DNA of 64,000 nt from Nocardioides panzhihuensis (lineage in GTDB: Bacteria > Actinomycetota > Actinomycetes > Propionibacteriales > Nocardioidaceae). A program made the position numbers and the translations under genes. The notes beneath the pieces were generated by a model. That model ran no database searches. It had not been told where the DNA came from and was given only the letters and a program-made list of their open reading frames with translations. The stretch is taken from positions 2,852,001-2,916,000 of the forward strand of contig NZ_JACBZR010000001.1 in NCBI RefSeq assembly GCF_013408335.1, written 5' to 3'. How positions within the stretch are numbered: the stretch's first letter is position 1; the number at the start of each line of letters is the position of its first letter. Shown here piece by piece: positions 36,132-44,612 of this stretch.

Positions 36132-36980
36132 CTACTCGCCGGCGGCGAGGTGGTCGCGAAGCCGCAGAGGCTCCCGCCCGGTGAGGGTGGCTACGGCGCT
36201 GCTGACCCCGTCGAGCTCCCCTGCCGCGATCGCGGTGTAGGTGGAGACCCAGGCGTCGTACTGCCAGTCGGGCGCCTCCCACCGACGACGCGACGCGTAG
36301 GCCTCATCGATCGTCTCGTCGTGATAGCGCACCTCGCGCCCGAGATGTTCGGTGAGGATGTCGGCAGCCTCGCTCATCGTGAGCGCCTCGGGTCCGGTGA
36401 GGTCGTAGGTGAGCCCTCGGTGATGCTGTGGCGCGGTGAGCGTCGCCACGGCGGAGCGCGCGACGTCGGCACGTGCGACCGCCGCGAAGCGCCCGGCGGC
36501 TGCCGGACCCCGGATGACACCATCCTCACCGACCAGGGCGGGAAGGAAGTCGAGGTAGAAGTTGTCACGGAGCAGCGTGTAGCCCATCCCGCTCGCCTTG
36601 ATCCGCTCCTCGGTCGCGAAGTGGTCGCGCGCGAGTGTGAAGACGGCATCCGGCGCGGCGCCGAAGAAGGACGTGTAGACGATGTGCTCGACCCCGGCCG
36701 CCGCGGCGGCGTCGACGAAGGTGAGGTGCTGCTCCAGGCGGTCCGCCGACTCGGCGGCCGAGACCATGAGCACGGTCTGGACGCCGTCGAGAGCGGCCAC
36801 CGCCGCCTCTCTGTCGTCGTAGCTGACTGCGAACGTGTCGGCACCGGGGACCTCGGGGGCTCTGGCGGGGTCACGCACGAGCAGTCGGAGAGCAGCGTCG
36901 GAGCCTCCGAGCGCGCGAGCGACGAGGCCACCGACGAAACCGGTCGCGCCGGTGACGGCGATGGTGGGCCGGACCGTCAC
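36132..36980 (-). CDS. NAD(P)H-binding SDR, NmrA/quinone-oxidoreductase-like
   Basis: The 282-residue protein opens with TIAVTGATGFVGGLVARALG (dinucleotide-binding) and continues as an NmrA-like atypical SDR (HIVYTSFFGAAPDAVFT, then LLRDNFYLDFLP). The GTG at 36980 overlaps the stop of the peroxiredoxin gene (GTGA), so translation is coupled. Relatives reduce quinones or sense NADP. The frame is open upstream but only mirrors the peroxiredoxin gene. Confidence 0.87.
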   Translation of the reverse strand: MTVRPTIAVTGATGFVGGLVARALGGSDAALRLLVRDPARAPEVPGADTFAVSYDDREAAVAALDGVQTVLMVSAAESADRLEQHLTFVDAAAAAGVEHIVYTSFFGAAPDAVFTLARDHFATEERIKASGMGYTLLRDNFYLDFLPALVGEDGVIRGPAAAGRFAAVARADVARSAVATLTAPQHHRGLTYDLTGPEALTMSEAADILTEHLGREVRYHDETIDEAYASRRRWEAPDWQYDAWVSTYTAIAAGELDGVSSAVATLTGREPLRLRDHLAAGE

Positions 36981-37444
36981 CGCGCCTCTTCCCTGAGCGC
37001 GGCGAGGGCCTCGTCGGCGTGGATCTCGGCCTTGAGCATCCCCTCGACGACGGCCTTGATCCGGCCGTCGGCGCCGATCGCGAAGGTCGTACGCTGCAGC
37101 GGCCCGAGCTTGCCGAGGATGCTCGGCTTCACGCCGTAGAGCCTGGCGACCGACCCGGAGGGGTCGGAGAGGACGGGATAGTCGAGGTCGTGGTTGGCGG
37201 CGAATCCGGCCTGCTTCTCCACGCTGTCCTTGCTGATCCCGAGCCGCTGGGCGCCGATCGCCTCGAACTCGCCGGCGAGGTCCCGGAAGTGGCAGGCCTC
37301 CTTCGTACACACCGCGGTCTCGGCGGCCGGGTAGAAGAAGAGCACCACGGGCCCCTTCTCGAGGAACGACGAGAGGGCGACGGACGTACCGTCCTGGGCG
37401 GGGAGCGTGAAGTCGGGCGCAACGGCACCGGTCTCGAGCGGCAT
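36977..37444 (-). CDS. Peroxiredoxin, BCP/PrxQ type
   Basis: The 155-residue protein reads APDFTLPAQDGTSVALSS, then FFYPAAETAVCTKEACHFRD with peroxidatic Cys46 and a second cysteine at 51 (the resolving cysteine in PrxQ). It removes hydrogen peroxide and organic peroxides using thioredoxin. It is first in a likely operon with an NmrA-like SDR and an F420 oxidoreductase. Confidence 0.92.
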   Translation of the reverse strand: MPLETGAVAPDFTLPAQDGTSVALSSFLEKGPVVLFFYPAAETAVCTKEACHFRDLAGEFEAIGAQRLGISKDSVEKQAGFAANHDLDYPVLSDPSGSVARLYGVKPSILGKLGPLQRTTFAIGADGRIKAVVEGMLKAEIHADEALAALREEAR

Positions 37445-37692
37445 GGCGCCAACCTACTCCGCCGATCCCCGACCTCAGCGAGGAGACGGTGTACGCGTCG
37501 CCGGCGTAGTACAGCCGGTAGTTGCGCGAGCTGGGCGGGTTCCACGGCGCTCACGCTGGAGGAGACCGTGGACGCCGCGTTCGCCCATGGTGGACCTCTC
37601 AAGGAGGCCTTCGTACGCCGCTACCTGTGGTGACGGTTCGCGAATTCTGCTGTTCCCGGACACCTACGGCTCGGCCACGGCACTATTGCGCC
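37445..37692. other. Intergenic region with possible gene remnant
   Basis: On the plus strand a segment ending at a TGA at 37631-37633 reads LTLEETVDAAFAHGGPLKEA and looks protein-like, but there is no start and no upstream half. It may be the tail of a lost gene. The MFS promoter should lie in the last 60 bases. Confidence 0.35.
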
Positions 37693-39024
37693 ATGCAAGC
37701 CCGCCCGACCCTGCCGCTCGGCGTACGCCTCGGCTACGGCTCCGGCTCGGTGGCCACCGGCACGTTCGGCACCATCCCGGGCCTGATGCTGCTCCCCTAC
37801 CTGACCGACACCCTCGGGATCGCAGCCCTGGCGGCCGGGTTCATCGTGTTCGCGCCGAAGGCGTGGGATGTGGTGCTGAACCCGATCGCGGGCCGGATCA
37901 GCGACCGGACGGTGGACCCGCGGGGGCCGCGGCGGCCCTGGTTGCGCCGGGCGGGGGTCGCGCTGGCGGTGGCGTTCGCGCTGCTGTTCGCGGCGCCGTC
38001 GATGGCCACCGGGCTCGAGGCGCTGTGGGTGCTGGTCCTGTTCCTGGCATGCGCGACGGCGTACGCGTTCTTCCAGGTGCCCTATGTCGCCATGCCCGCC
38101 GAGCTGACCGACTCGTACGACGAGCGGACCCGGCTGATGACCTGGCGGGTCGCGATCCTGGCGTTGACCATCCTGCTCGCCGGCGCGAGCGCGCCGATGA
38201 TCCGCGACGCCGTCGGCGGCCGTGAGGGCTATCGGCTCATGGGCGTGGCGATGGCGGTGCTCATCCTGATCGGGGTGTTCAGTGCGTACGTAGGCACCCG
38301 CCGCGCGCCGGTCCGCACCGTCGAGCCCGGTGCGGGCAGCCTGCGCGATCAGCTGAAGATCGTGGCGGCGGCGCCCGACTTCCGGCGCCTGCTGATCACG
38401 TTCGTGATCCAGGCCGTCGCTTTCGGCGCGATGCTGGCGGGCGTCGACTACCTGGCCACCAACGTGCTCGGCCATGCGGGCGCGGCGACCGTGCTGTTCG
38501 TCTGCTTCGTAGGCCCCGCGCTGCTGCTCACCCCCGCCTGGGCGGCGCTCGGAGCCAAGGTCGGCAAGAAGAGCGGGTACGTCGCCGCCTCGGTCGTCCT
38601 CGCCGTCGGCGCGTTGGGCGCCTCGACCGCCCAGGTGGCCCCGGCTGCCCTGGTCTACGCCGCGGTGGTCCTGGTCGGCGTCGGGTACGCCGGGTGCCAG
38701 GTCTTCCCGATGGCGATGCTCCCCGACGCGGCCGCCGTCGACGCCCGCCGCAGCGGCACGAGCCGGATCGGCGTCTACACCGGCGTCTGGACCGCCGGCG
38801 AGACACTCGGGCTGGCGCTCGGGCCCGGGGTCTACGCCGCGGTGCTCGCCCTCGGCGGCTACCGTTCCTCGGCCGGGAGCGACATCGCCCAGCCCGACTC
38901 GGCGCTGATTGCGATCACGCTCGGCTTCTCGGTGCTGCCGGCGCTCCTGGCGCTCCTCAGCCTGCTGTGGCTGAGGCGCTACTCACTCACTGCCGACGAC
39001 GTGGATGGAACCCTGACCGCATGA
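37693..39024 (+). CDS. MFS transporter, GPH (sugar/cation symporter) type
   Basis: The 443-residue membrane protein has about 12 helices. RLGYGSGSVATGTFG, then NPIAGRISDRTVDPRGPRRPW and FFQVPYVAMPAELTDSYDER are features of the glycoside-pentoside-hexuronide family. The cargo is not known. Its stop overlaps the ATG of a PLP-dependent decarboxylase by four bases, so the carrier may import that enzyme's substrate or export its product. Confidence 0.9.
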   Translation: MQARPTLPLGVRLGYGSGSVATGTFGTIPGLMLLPYLTDTLGIAALAAGFIVFAPKAWDVVLNPIAGRISDRTVDPRGPRRPWLRRAGVALAVAFALLFAAPSMATGLEALWVLVLFLACATAYAFFQVPYVAMPAELTDSYDERTRLMTWRVAILALTILLAGASAPMIRDAVGGREGYRLMGVAMAVLILIGVFSAYVGTRRAPVRTVEPGAGSLRDQLKIVAAAPDFRRLLITFVIQAVAFGAMLAGVDYLATNVLGHAGAATVLFVCFVGPALLLTPAWAALGAKVGKKSGYVAASVVLAVGALGASTAQVAPAALVYAAVVLVGVGYAGCQVFPMAMLPDAAAVDARRSGTSRIGVYTGVWTAGETLGLALGPGVYAAVLALGGYRSSAGSDIAQPDSALIAITLGFSVLPALLALLSLLWLRRYSLTADDVDGTLTA

Positions 39025-40469
39025 CCGACGCCCTGACCCAGCTCCGCTCGATGCAGTCCGCCGACCTGCCTGTGCACGGTGGCCGGACCCTCGCCTACGT
39101 CTACGACTCCGGCCTGCCCGACATCGACCGGATCGGTCGCGAGGCGGTGGCGGCCTACGCGGGCTCCAACGGCCTGGACCCGACCGCGTTCCCCAGCCTG
39201 CTCCGGATGGAGACCGAGGTGGTCGGCATGACCGCCGATCTCCTCGAGGCCCCCGAGACCGTGGTCGGCACGGTCACCTCCGGTGGCACCGAGTCGGTGC
39301 TGCTCGCGGTGCAGACCGCACGCGACGCCCATCCCGGGATCGAGCGGCCGCGGATGGTGCTGCCGGCGACCGCGCACGCGGCCTTCCACAAGGCCGCCCA
39401 CTACTTCGGGGTCGAGCCGGTGCTCGTCCCGGTCGGGCCCGACTTCCGAGCGGATGCGGCCGCGATGACCGCGGCGATGGACGACCGCACCGTGCTGGTC
39501 GTCGCCTCGGCGCCGTCCTACGCGCAAGGCGTCGTCGACCCGGTCTCCGCGATCGCGGCGGCCGCGGCCGAGCGCGGGATCCGGTGCCATGTCGACGCCT
39601 GCATCGGCGGCTGGGTGCTGCCCTACGCTGCCCGGCTTGGTCGCGACGTACCGGCATGGACGTTCGCGGTCGAGGGCGTCACCTCGATCTCCGTCGACCT
39701 GCACAAGTACGCCTACGCCCCCAAGGGCACCTCGGTGCTGCTGCACCGCACCCCGCAGCTGCGCCGGCCGCAGTTCTTCGCCTCCGCCGCGTGGCCGGGC
39801 TACACCATGCTCAACTCCACGATGCAGTCGACGAAGTCGGGTGGTCCCGTGGCCGGTGCCTGGGCGGTGATGCGCTCCGTGGGCGATGACGGCTACGAGC
39901 GGCTCACCCGCGACGTCTTCGAGGCCGTGGACCGCATCCGCGCCGGGATCGGCGAGATGCCCGAGCTCACCGAGGTCAGCGTTCCGGACTCCACGCTGAT
40001 CGCCGTCAGGACCGACGCGAGCTGTGACCCGTTCACGGTCTGCGACGAGATGGCGACCCGCGGCTGGTACGTCCAGCCGCAGATGTCCTACGCCGGTGCG
40101 CCCGCCACCATCCACCTGTCGGTGAGCGCCGCGACGCTGCCCCACGTACCTGAGTTCCTCGAGGCTCTGGGCGAGGCGGTCGCGGCCGCCGTGGCGGGCG
40201 GTCCGGTCACGGTCGACCCCGGCGTCGCTGAGTTCATCGCGAGCCTCGACCCGCTCACCCTCTCCGACGACGACTTCGACGGCCTGCTGGTCGCGGCGGG
40301 CCTGATCGGCGCCGACTCAGGCGACCCTTCGACAAGCTCAGGACACCGCCTCGCGCTGCCGCAGAGGATGGCCGAGGTCAATGCGATGCTCGACCTGGCC
40401 ACCCCTGCGATGCGCGAGGCGCTTCTCGTAGCCTTCCTGGACCGGTTGACCCGGCCTAGGCGGCGTTGA
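39021..40469 (+). CDS. PLP-dependent decarboxylase/lyase (group II)
   Basis: The 482-residue fold-type I enzyme has VTSGGTESVLLAV for phosphate binding, HVDACIGG with Asp192, and the PLP-binding Lys229 in SVDLHKYAYAPKG. This pattern is shared by sphingosine-1-phosphate-lyase-like and glutamate/tyrosine-decarboxylase-like enzymes. It is coupled by ATGA overlap to an MFS carrier. Near residues 435-445 a short run (GDPSTSSGHRL) is encoded by a repeat-like sequence CCCTTCGACAAGCTCAGG and may be an insertion. The last 14 bases overlap the convergent DUF3618 gene. Confidence 0.88.
   Translation: MTDALTQLRSMQSADLPVHGGRTLAYVYDSGLPDIDRIGREAVAAYAGSNGLDPTAFPSLLRMETEVVGMTADLLEAPETVVGTVTSGGTESVLLAVQTARDAHPGIERPRMVLPATAHAAFHKAAHYFGVEPVLVPVGPDFRADAAAMTAAMDDRTVLVVASAPSYAQGVVDPVSAIAAAAAERGIRCHVDACIGGWVLPYAARLGRDVPAWTFAVEGVTSISVDLHKYAYAPKGTSVLLHRTPQLRRPQFFASAAWPGYTMLNSTMQSTKSGGPVAGAWAVMRSVGDDGYERLTRDVFEAVDRIRAGIGEMPELTEVSVPDSTLIAVRTDASCDPFTVCDEMATRGWYVQPQMSYAGAPATIHLSVSAATLPHVPEFLEALGEAVAAAVAGGPVTVDPGVAEFIASLDPLTLSDDDFDGLLVAAGLIGADSGDPSTSSGHRLALPQRMAEVNAMLDLATPAMREALLVAFLDRLTRPRRR
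40325..40345. repeat. REP-like core inside the PLP decarboxylase gene
   Basis: CTTCGACAAGCTCAGGAC in the coding sequence shares the TCGACAAGCTC core with the intergenic repeats at 63.6 kb (complement). It encodes STSSG in a poorly conserved C-terminal region. Confidence 0.4.
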
Positions 40470-40746
40470 CGCGGCGCTTCCTCTTGGCCAGCAGCAGGAT
40501 CACGGTGATCACGGCCGCGACAGCGATGCCGCCCCGGATCTGTACGTCTCGGGATCCAGCGGCCACCTGCGCCTGCTGCTTCACCTCGTGGACCTTGTCC
40601 TTGCTCCGTGTCTTGACGTCCAGCCGGGTGGCGAGCTCGTCGAGGGTGTCGGCGAGCTCGTGCCGGGTGGAGTCCAGGTCGGCCTCGACAGCGGCGATGC
40701 CGGTGTCGTCATGGGCGTCCACGGGCCTGGTGGAGTCGTGCGTCAT
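40456..40746 (-). CDS. DUF3618 membrane-anchored protein
   Basis: The 96-residue protein reads VEADLDSTRHELADTLDELA, the DUF3618 signature, followed by KTRSKDKVHEVKQQAQ and one C-terminal transmembrane helix with an RKRR end. It is third in the YtxH / holin-like / DUF3618 operon commonly seen in actinobacteria and thought to be linked to envelope stress; the function is unproven. It overlaps the 3' end of the convergent decarboxylase by 14 bases. Confidence 0.9.
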   Translation of the reverse strand: MTHDSTRPVDAHDDTGIAAVEADLDSTRHELADTLDELATRLDVKTRSKDKVHEVKQQAQVAAGSRDVQIRGGIAVAAVITVILLLAKRKRRVNAA

Positions 40747-41249
40747 GGCGTCCTCCTCGCGGTGTGGTCGTCGGGTCGACCATGCTGCTTGACGGCCTCG
40801 ACGTCCCGCTTGATGTTCTCGGTGGCGCGTTCGGGCTTCATCGGAGCTCCCTCGGAGACCTCCTTCTTCCCGACCATGGCCATGATGCCGGCGATGGCCA
40901 GGAGCACGACCCCGACCAGCAGCGCGGCCAGCCAGGCGTCGAGGACCAGAGCCAGGGCCAGGATCGCCGTGGCGATCAGGACACCCACTCCGTACAGCGC
41001 CACCAGGCCGGCGGCGCCGAAGGCCCCGGCACCCCTGCCGGTGTGCTTGGCCTTCTCGGTCAGCTCGAGGCGGGCGAGCTCGAACTCACCTCGTACGAGG
41101 TGAGACATCTCTTCCGAGAGCCGCGATACGAGCTCACCCATCGATGCGTCGTTCTGATGGGTGGTGCCGGTGTGGGCGCCGCCGGTGTGGGCGGTGCCGG
41201 TCTGAGGCGTGGTGCCGGTCTGATGGGCGTTCGTCTGATGCGTAGTCAC
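40743..41249 (-). CDS. Actinobacterial 'phage holin family' (Act-holin/YqjE-like) membrane protein
   Basis: The 168-residue protein has an N-terminal His/Thr/Gly-rich tail made of short repeats (TAHTGGAHTGTTHQ), then the family core ELVSRLSEEMSHLVRGEFEL with two membrane helices. The GTG at 41249 overlaps the stop of the upstream gene (GTGA); a GTG three codons earlier (41258) is an alternative. Despite its family name it does not indicate a prophage. Its stop overlaps the next gene start. Confidence 0.87.
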   Translation of the reverse strand: MTTHQTNAHQTGTTPQTGTAHTGGAHTGTTHQNDASMGELVSRLSEEMSHLVRGEFELARLELTEKAKHTGRGAGAFGAAGLVALYGVGVLIATAILALALVLDAWLAALLVGVVLLAIAGIMAMVGKKEVSEGAPMKPERATENIKRDVEAVKQHGRPDDHTARRTP

Positions 41250-41575
41250 GACTCCCACCCCCGCGGCGTGCCGGTCACCGGGTCAGCGGACGCGGCGGGA
41301 GTCGGGGCGCTCGGCGTCGTCTGGTGAGAGGACGTCGACGTCGTAGAGGTCGTGGAAGAGCCGTGGCCAGGCATCTTGTCCTGGACGCTGTGCTTGGCGG
41401 TCTCCGCCGTCTCCTCGGCGACGACCCGGGCGTGCTGAGCCTTCTCCTGGACCCGCGGGTCCTGCCACAGACCCTGGGCCTTGGCGACGATGGCGTCGTA
41501 CCGCTCGCGGCCAGCGCGGGCGCCGAGCAGGTAGCCGATGCCGAATGCAGTCAACAACGCTGGTTTCTTGAACAT
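41246..41575 (-). CDS. YtxH-like small membrane protein
   Basis: The 109-residue protein starts MFKKPALLTAFGIGYLLGAR, a single N-terminal helix with the GxxxGxxxG-type packing seen in YtxH-like proteins. A charged helix and a Ser/Thr/Pro-rich tail follow. GAGGAGG lies seven bases before the ATG at 41575. It is first gene of the envelope trio and coupled to the next gene by overlap. Confidence 0.85.
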   Translation of the reverse strand: MFKKPALLTAFGIGYLLGARAGRERYDAIVAKAQGLWQDPRVQEKAQHARVVAEETAETAKHSVQDKMPGHGSSTTSTTSTSSHQTTPSAPTPAASADPVTGTPRGWES

Positions 41576-41586
41576 GTCGTTCCTCC

Positions 41587-42261
41587 TCATCGTTGTACGT
41601 CCGGCCGGTACCCAGATGACCCGGGGAGATACACTTGGTCGGAGATGAAGAGGACGAGCGCGAGCTCGGCGAGCTGGTTCTCGAGCGTCTCGCGGCTCGA
41701 GCGCGGCTGGTGCAGCGCCCAGTCGTAGACGATGGCGGTCACGGCGCCCACGAGCGCCAGCGCCGCGAAGCGCCAGTCGCGGTCGCGGATCTCGCCCCGG
41801 CGTACGGCTGCGGCGCACTCGGTGCTCACGATCTCGACGAGGGTCTCGCGATAGCCGAGCCGGAGCTTCTCGATACGTGGGCTCGCGCCCACGATCTCCA
41901 CGAACGCGATCCGGGCGACACGGGTGTCCTTGAGCATCGGGTCGAGATAGGCCAGCATCGCCGCCGGCACCCGCTCGAAGATCGGCTCACCTGCGGTGGC
42001 CCGCAAGGATGCCGCCACCCGTGCGTAGGAGTCGGCGGTGATCCGGTCGTAGAGGTCGACGAAGAGGTCCTCCTTGCCGGGATAGAGCTCGTAGAAGTGC
42101 CGCGTCGACACCTTCGAGGCGGCGCACAGACCCGGGATCGTGCTCGCCGCGTAGCCCTTCGTGCCGATGATCTCCTTGGCGGCCGCGAGGAGCCGCTGGC
42201 GGCGCTGGGCGTCACGCTCCTCGCGAGTCAGCCCGCCGTACGAGCGGCCCTCCTGCGCCAT
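41587..42261 (-). CDS. TetR-family transcriptional regulator
   Basis: The 224-residue protein has the TetR helix-turn-helix at residues 14-60 (RDAQRRQRLLAAAKEIIGTK and IPGLCAASKVSTRHFYELYP). An all-helical ligand domain follows. It starts on the last base of the lipase stop (TGATG), so it is translated with that lipase and probably represses it or the envelope trio just downstream. The frame stays open far upstream but there it only mirrors the lipase. Confidence 0.92.
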   Translation of the reverse strand: MAQEGRSYGGLTREERDAQRRQRLLAAAKEIIGTKGYAASTIPGLCAASKVSTRHFYELYPGKEDLFVDLYDRITADSYARVAASLRATAGEPIFERVPAAMLAYLDPMLKDTRVARIAFVEIVGASPRIEKLRLGYRETLVEIVSTECAAAVRRGEIRDRDWRFAALALVGAVTAIVYDWALHQPRSSRETLENQLAELALVLFISDQVYLPGSSGYRPDVQR

Positions 42262-43115
42262 CAGCCGGGCGACCCGACCGAGCAGACGAACGGTGCGGCA
42301 TGGGCCGGGTCGAGCGCGTTCTTGACCATGTGCCAGACGTTGGTGTCGTACGCCTCGCCGATGTGACCGACCGGGTCGAGCGGGCAGAGATCCTGCACGT
42401 AGGTGTTGGTGACACCCGGCTCGCGCACGAATGCGGTCTCGGGCGGCGTGACGAGCTCGTCGTACCTCGACTGGATGATCGTGTACGTCACGCCGGCCTG
42501 CGCGATCGGGCCGTTCGTCAGCGTGCGTACGGCGCTGCCATCGGTGACCAGCTGGGTGCAGGCCACGCAGCCGAAGGCGGTCAGGACCCGCCCGGCCAGC
42601 TCGTCGGCCCCCAGGGCCATCCCGAGACGGTAGAGGCCGGCGAACGTGGTGCCGTGGGTCGGCGGCGCGATGGCGACGACCTTGTCGATCCGCTCGGAGA
42701 TGCCCTGCGTCTTGGTGACGTAGAGCGACTGGAACCCTCCTTCCGAGTGGCCGACCAGGTCGACCTTCGCCGCGCCGGTCTGTGCCAGCACACCCTGGAT
42801 GAACGCCTTGATCTGCGCCGCCGACCTGCCGATGTCCGCGACCCCGCCCACGAACGGGCCGTAGACACCGGTGCCGTAGGTCAGGCTGTAGGTGCAGTAG
42901 CCCTGCGCCGCCACGTCGGCCTGGAGGAAGTTGAGGTCCTCGTCCTTGTTGGCTCCCAGGCCGTGCAGGAAGACGACCGGGTTGGGGTGAGCGGCCGACG
43001 GCCGGCACGCGGCGTCGTTGATGCCTCCCGCCGCCTGCGCCGGTGGGGCGATCAGCAGGGTCGAGGCCGCGAGCAGCAGCACGACGGCGCGAATGACGGC
43101 AGAACGCTTGACCAT
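42261..43115 (-). CDS. Secreted triacylglycerol lipase-like alpha/beta hydrolase
   Basis: The 284-residue protein has a signal peptide (about 1-29, ending APPAQAAG). The oxyanion motif VVFLHGLGANKD, the nucleophile elbow VGHSEGGF with Ser124, and a late histidine in PLDPVGHIGE follow. Four cysteines (37, 74 and a pair near GCVAC) may form disulfides in the extracellular enzyme. It is similar in layout to Streptomyces/Nocardioides secreted lipases. It is translationally coupled to a TetR regulator. Confidence 0.9.
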   Translation of the reverse strand: MVKRSAVIRAVVLLLAASTLLIAPPAQAAGGINDAACRPSAAHPNPVVFLHGLGANKDEDLNFLQADVAAQGYCTYSLTYGTGVYGPFVGGVADIGRSAAQIKAFIQGVLAQTGAAKVDLVGHSEGGFQSLYVTKTQGISERIDKVVAIAPPTHGTTFAGLYRLGMALGADELAGRVLTAFGCVACTQLVTDGSAVRTLTNGPIAQAGVTYTIIQSRYDELVTPPETAFVREPGVTNTYVQDLCPLDPVGHIGEAYDTNVWHMVKNALDPAHAAPFVCSVGSPG

Positions 43116-43217
43116 GACAGACCGCTCTCTCCAGGCGAACCGGACACATCCGAACCTAGGACGAGGCAGCCCATCTGACAACAGTCATTTTCAGATGGCC
43201 TGTGGAAGGGTCACGGA

Positions 43218-44612
43218 TCAGGCGGTGACTGTCCGGATGAGCTTCTTGTTGACGAACTCGTCCATCCCGAGCCGGCCGAGCTCGCGCCCGAAGCCGGAGC
43301 GCTTGATCCCGCCGAAGGGCAGCTCCGCACCCTCAGCGCCGACGCCGTTGACGAAGACCATCCCCGCCTCGATCCGCTCCGCGACCCGGGCAGCCTGGTC
43401 GCGGTCGGTGGTGAAGACGTAGGAGCCGAGGCCGTACGGGGTGTCGTTGGCGATCCGGACGGCGTCGTCCTCGTCAGCGGCGCAGAAGACCATCGCGACC
43501 GGGCCGAACAGCTCTTGGCGGGCCATGTCGTTCTCGGCGGTGAGACCCGTCAGGACACCGGCGGGGAAGTACGCACCGGACCGGTCGCCGGTGCTGGCGA
43601 GCTCGGCTCCCTGGGCGACGGCGTCGTCGACCTGCCGGGCGAGGTTCTCCGCGGCGGCGACCGAGGACAGCGGCGCACCAGTGGCCTCGGCCAGCAGCCG
43701 CTCGGTGAACCTCACGACGAAGTCGTCGTAGAGGTCCTCGGCGACCACGAACCGCTTCGCGGCGTTGCAGGCCTGGCCGGTGTTGTCCAGCCGCGCGGCC
43801 ACCGCCGCGGTCACGGTGGCGTCCAGGTCGTCGGTGGAGAGCACGATGAACGGGTCCGAGCCACCGAGCTCGAGGACGACCTTCTTGAGATGGCGCCCGG
43901 CGATCTCGGCCACGGCGGCACCGGCCCGCTCCGACCCGGTCAACGAGACGCCCGCGACCCGCGGATCCGCGATGACCTGAGCGACCTGCTCGTTGGTGGC
44001 GAGCACGTTGACGTAGGCGCCCTCGGGGAACCCGGCGTCGGCGAAGATCTGCGCCAGCGCCACGGCCGAGGAGGGGCACTGCGGCGCGTGCTTGAGGACG
44101 ATGGTGTTGCCGGTGGCGAGGTTCGGCGCCGCGAACCGGGCGACCTGGTAGAAGGGGAAGTTCCACGGCATGATGCCCAGCAGGACGCCGACCGGCGATC
44201 TGCGTACGATCCCGGTGCCCGCACCGGAGGTCACCTCGAGGACCTCGTCGGCCAGGAACTGCCCGGCGTGCTCGGCGTAGTAGGTGTAGATGTCGACGCA
44301 GAAGTCGATCTCGCCCTCGGCCTCAGCCAGCGGCTTGCCCATCTCCTGCTCGATGATCGCGGCGAGCTGGTCGCGACGTTCGGCGTGCAGCTCGGCCACC
44401 CGCCTCAGCAGGGTGGCCCGCTCCGCCACCGAGGTCGTACGTCCCCAACCGGACGCCGCAGCGTGGGCGACCTCGACGGCGGCGTCGACCTCGGCGTCCG
44501 TGGCGGTCGGGTAGGTGGCGAGGACGTCGCCGGTGGCCGGGTCGGTCACCGCATAGGTCGCCTCGCCGGTGGTGACGGTGTTGTCGACCGTGGTGTCGGG
44601 GTTGCTGGTCAT
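43218..44612 (-). CDS. NAD(P)-dependent aldehyde dehydrogenase (SSADH-like; candidate guanidinobutyraldehyde dehydrogenase)
   Basis: The 464-residue aldehyde dehydrogenase has MPWNFPFYQ, general base Glu248 in VVLELGGSDPF and catalytic Cys282 in NTGQACNAAKRF. It resembles succinate-semialdehyde dehydrogenases. Its ATG overlaps the stop of the SSS transporter. In this operon (ureohydrolase, ThDP decarboxylase, two permeases) the likely substrate is 4-guanidinobutyraldehyde or succinate semialdehyde, which appear in arginine/guanidinobutyrate breakdown. The substrate is inferred from context. Confidence 0.9.
   Translation of the reverse strand: MTSNPDTTVDNTVTTGEATYAVTDPATGDVLATYPTATDAEVDAAVEVAHAAASGWGRTTSVAERATLLRRVAELHAERRDQLAAIIEQEMGKPLAEAEGEIDFCVDIYTYYAEHAGQFLADEVLEVTSGAGTGIVRRSPVGVLLGIMPWNFPFYQVARFAAPNLATGNTIVLKHAPQCPSSAVALAQIFADAGFPEGAYVNVLATNEQVAQVIADPRVAGVSLTGSERAGAAVAEIAGRHLKKVVLELGGSDPFIVLSTDDLDATVTAAVAARLDNTGQACNAAKRFVVAEDLYDDFVVRFTERLLAEATGAPLSSVAAAENLARQVDDAVAQGAELASTGDRSGAYFPAGVLTGLTAENDMARQELFGPVAMVFCAADEDDAVRIANDTPYGLGSYVFTTDRDQAARVAERIEAGMVFVNGVGAEGAELPFGGIKRSGFGRELGRLGMDEFVNKKLIRTVTA

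Noticed and set aside
40743..41249. Prophage hint from a 'holin family' protein
   Set aside because: The Act-holin/YqjE-like family is a chromosomal envelope protein usually found with YtxH-like and DUF3618 proteins, as here. No other phage gene is present.
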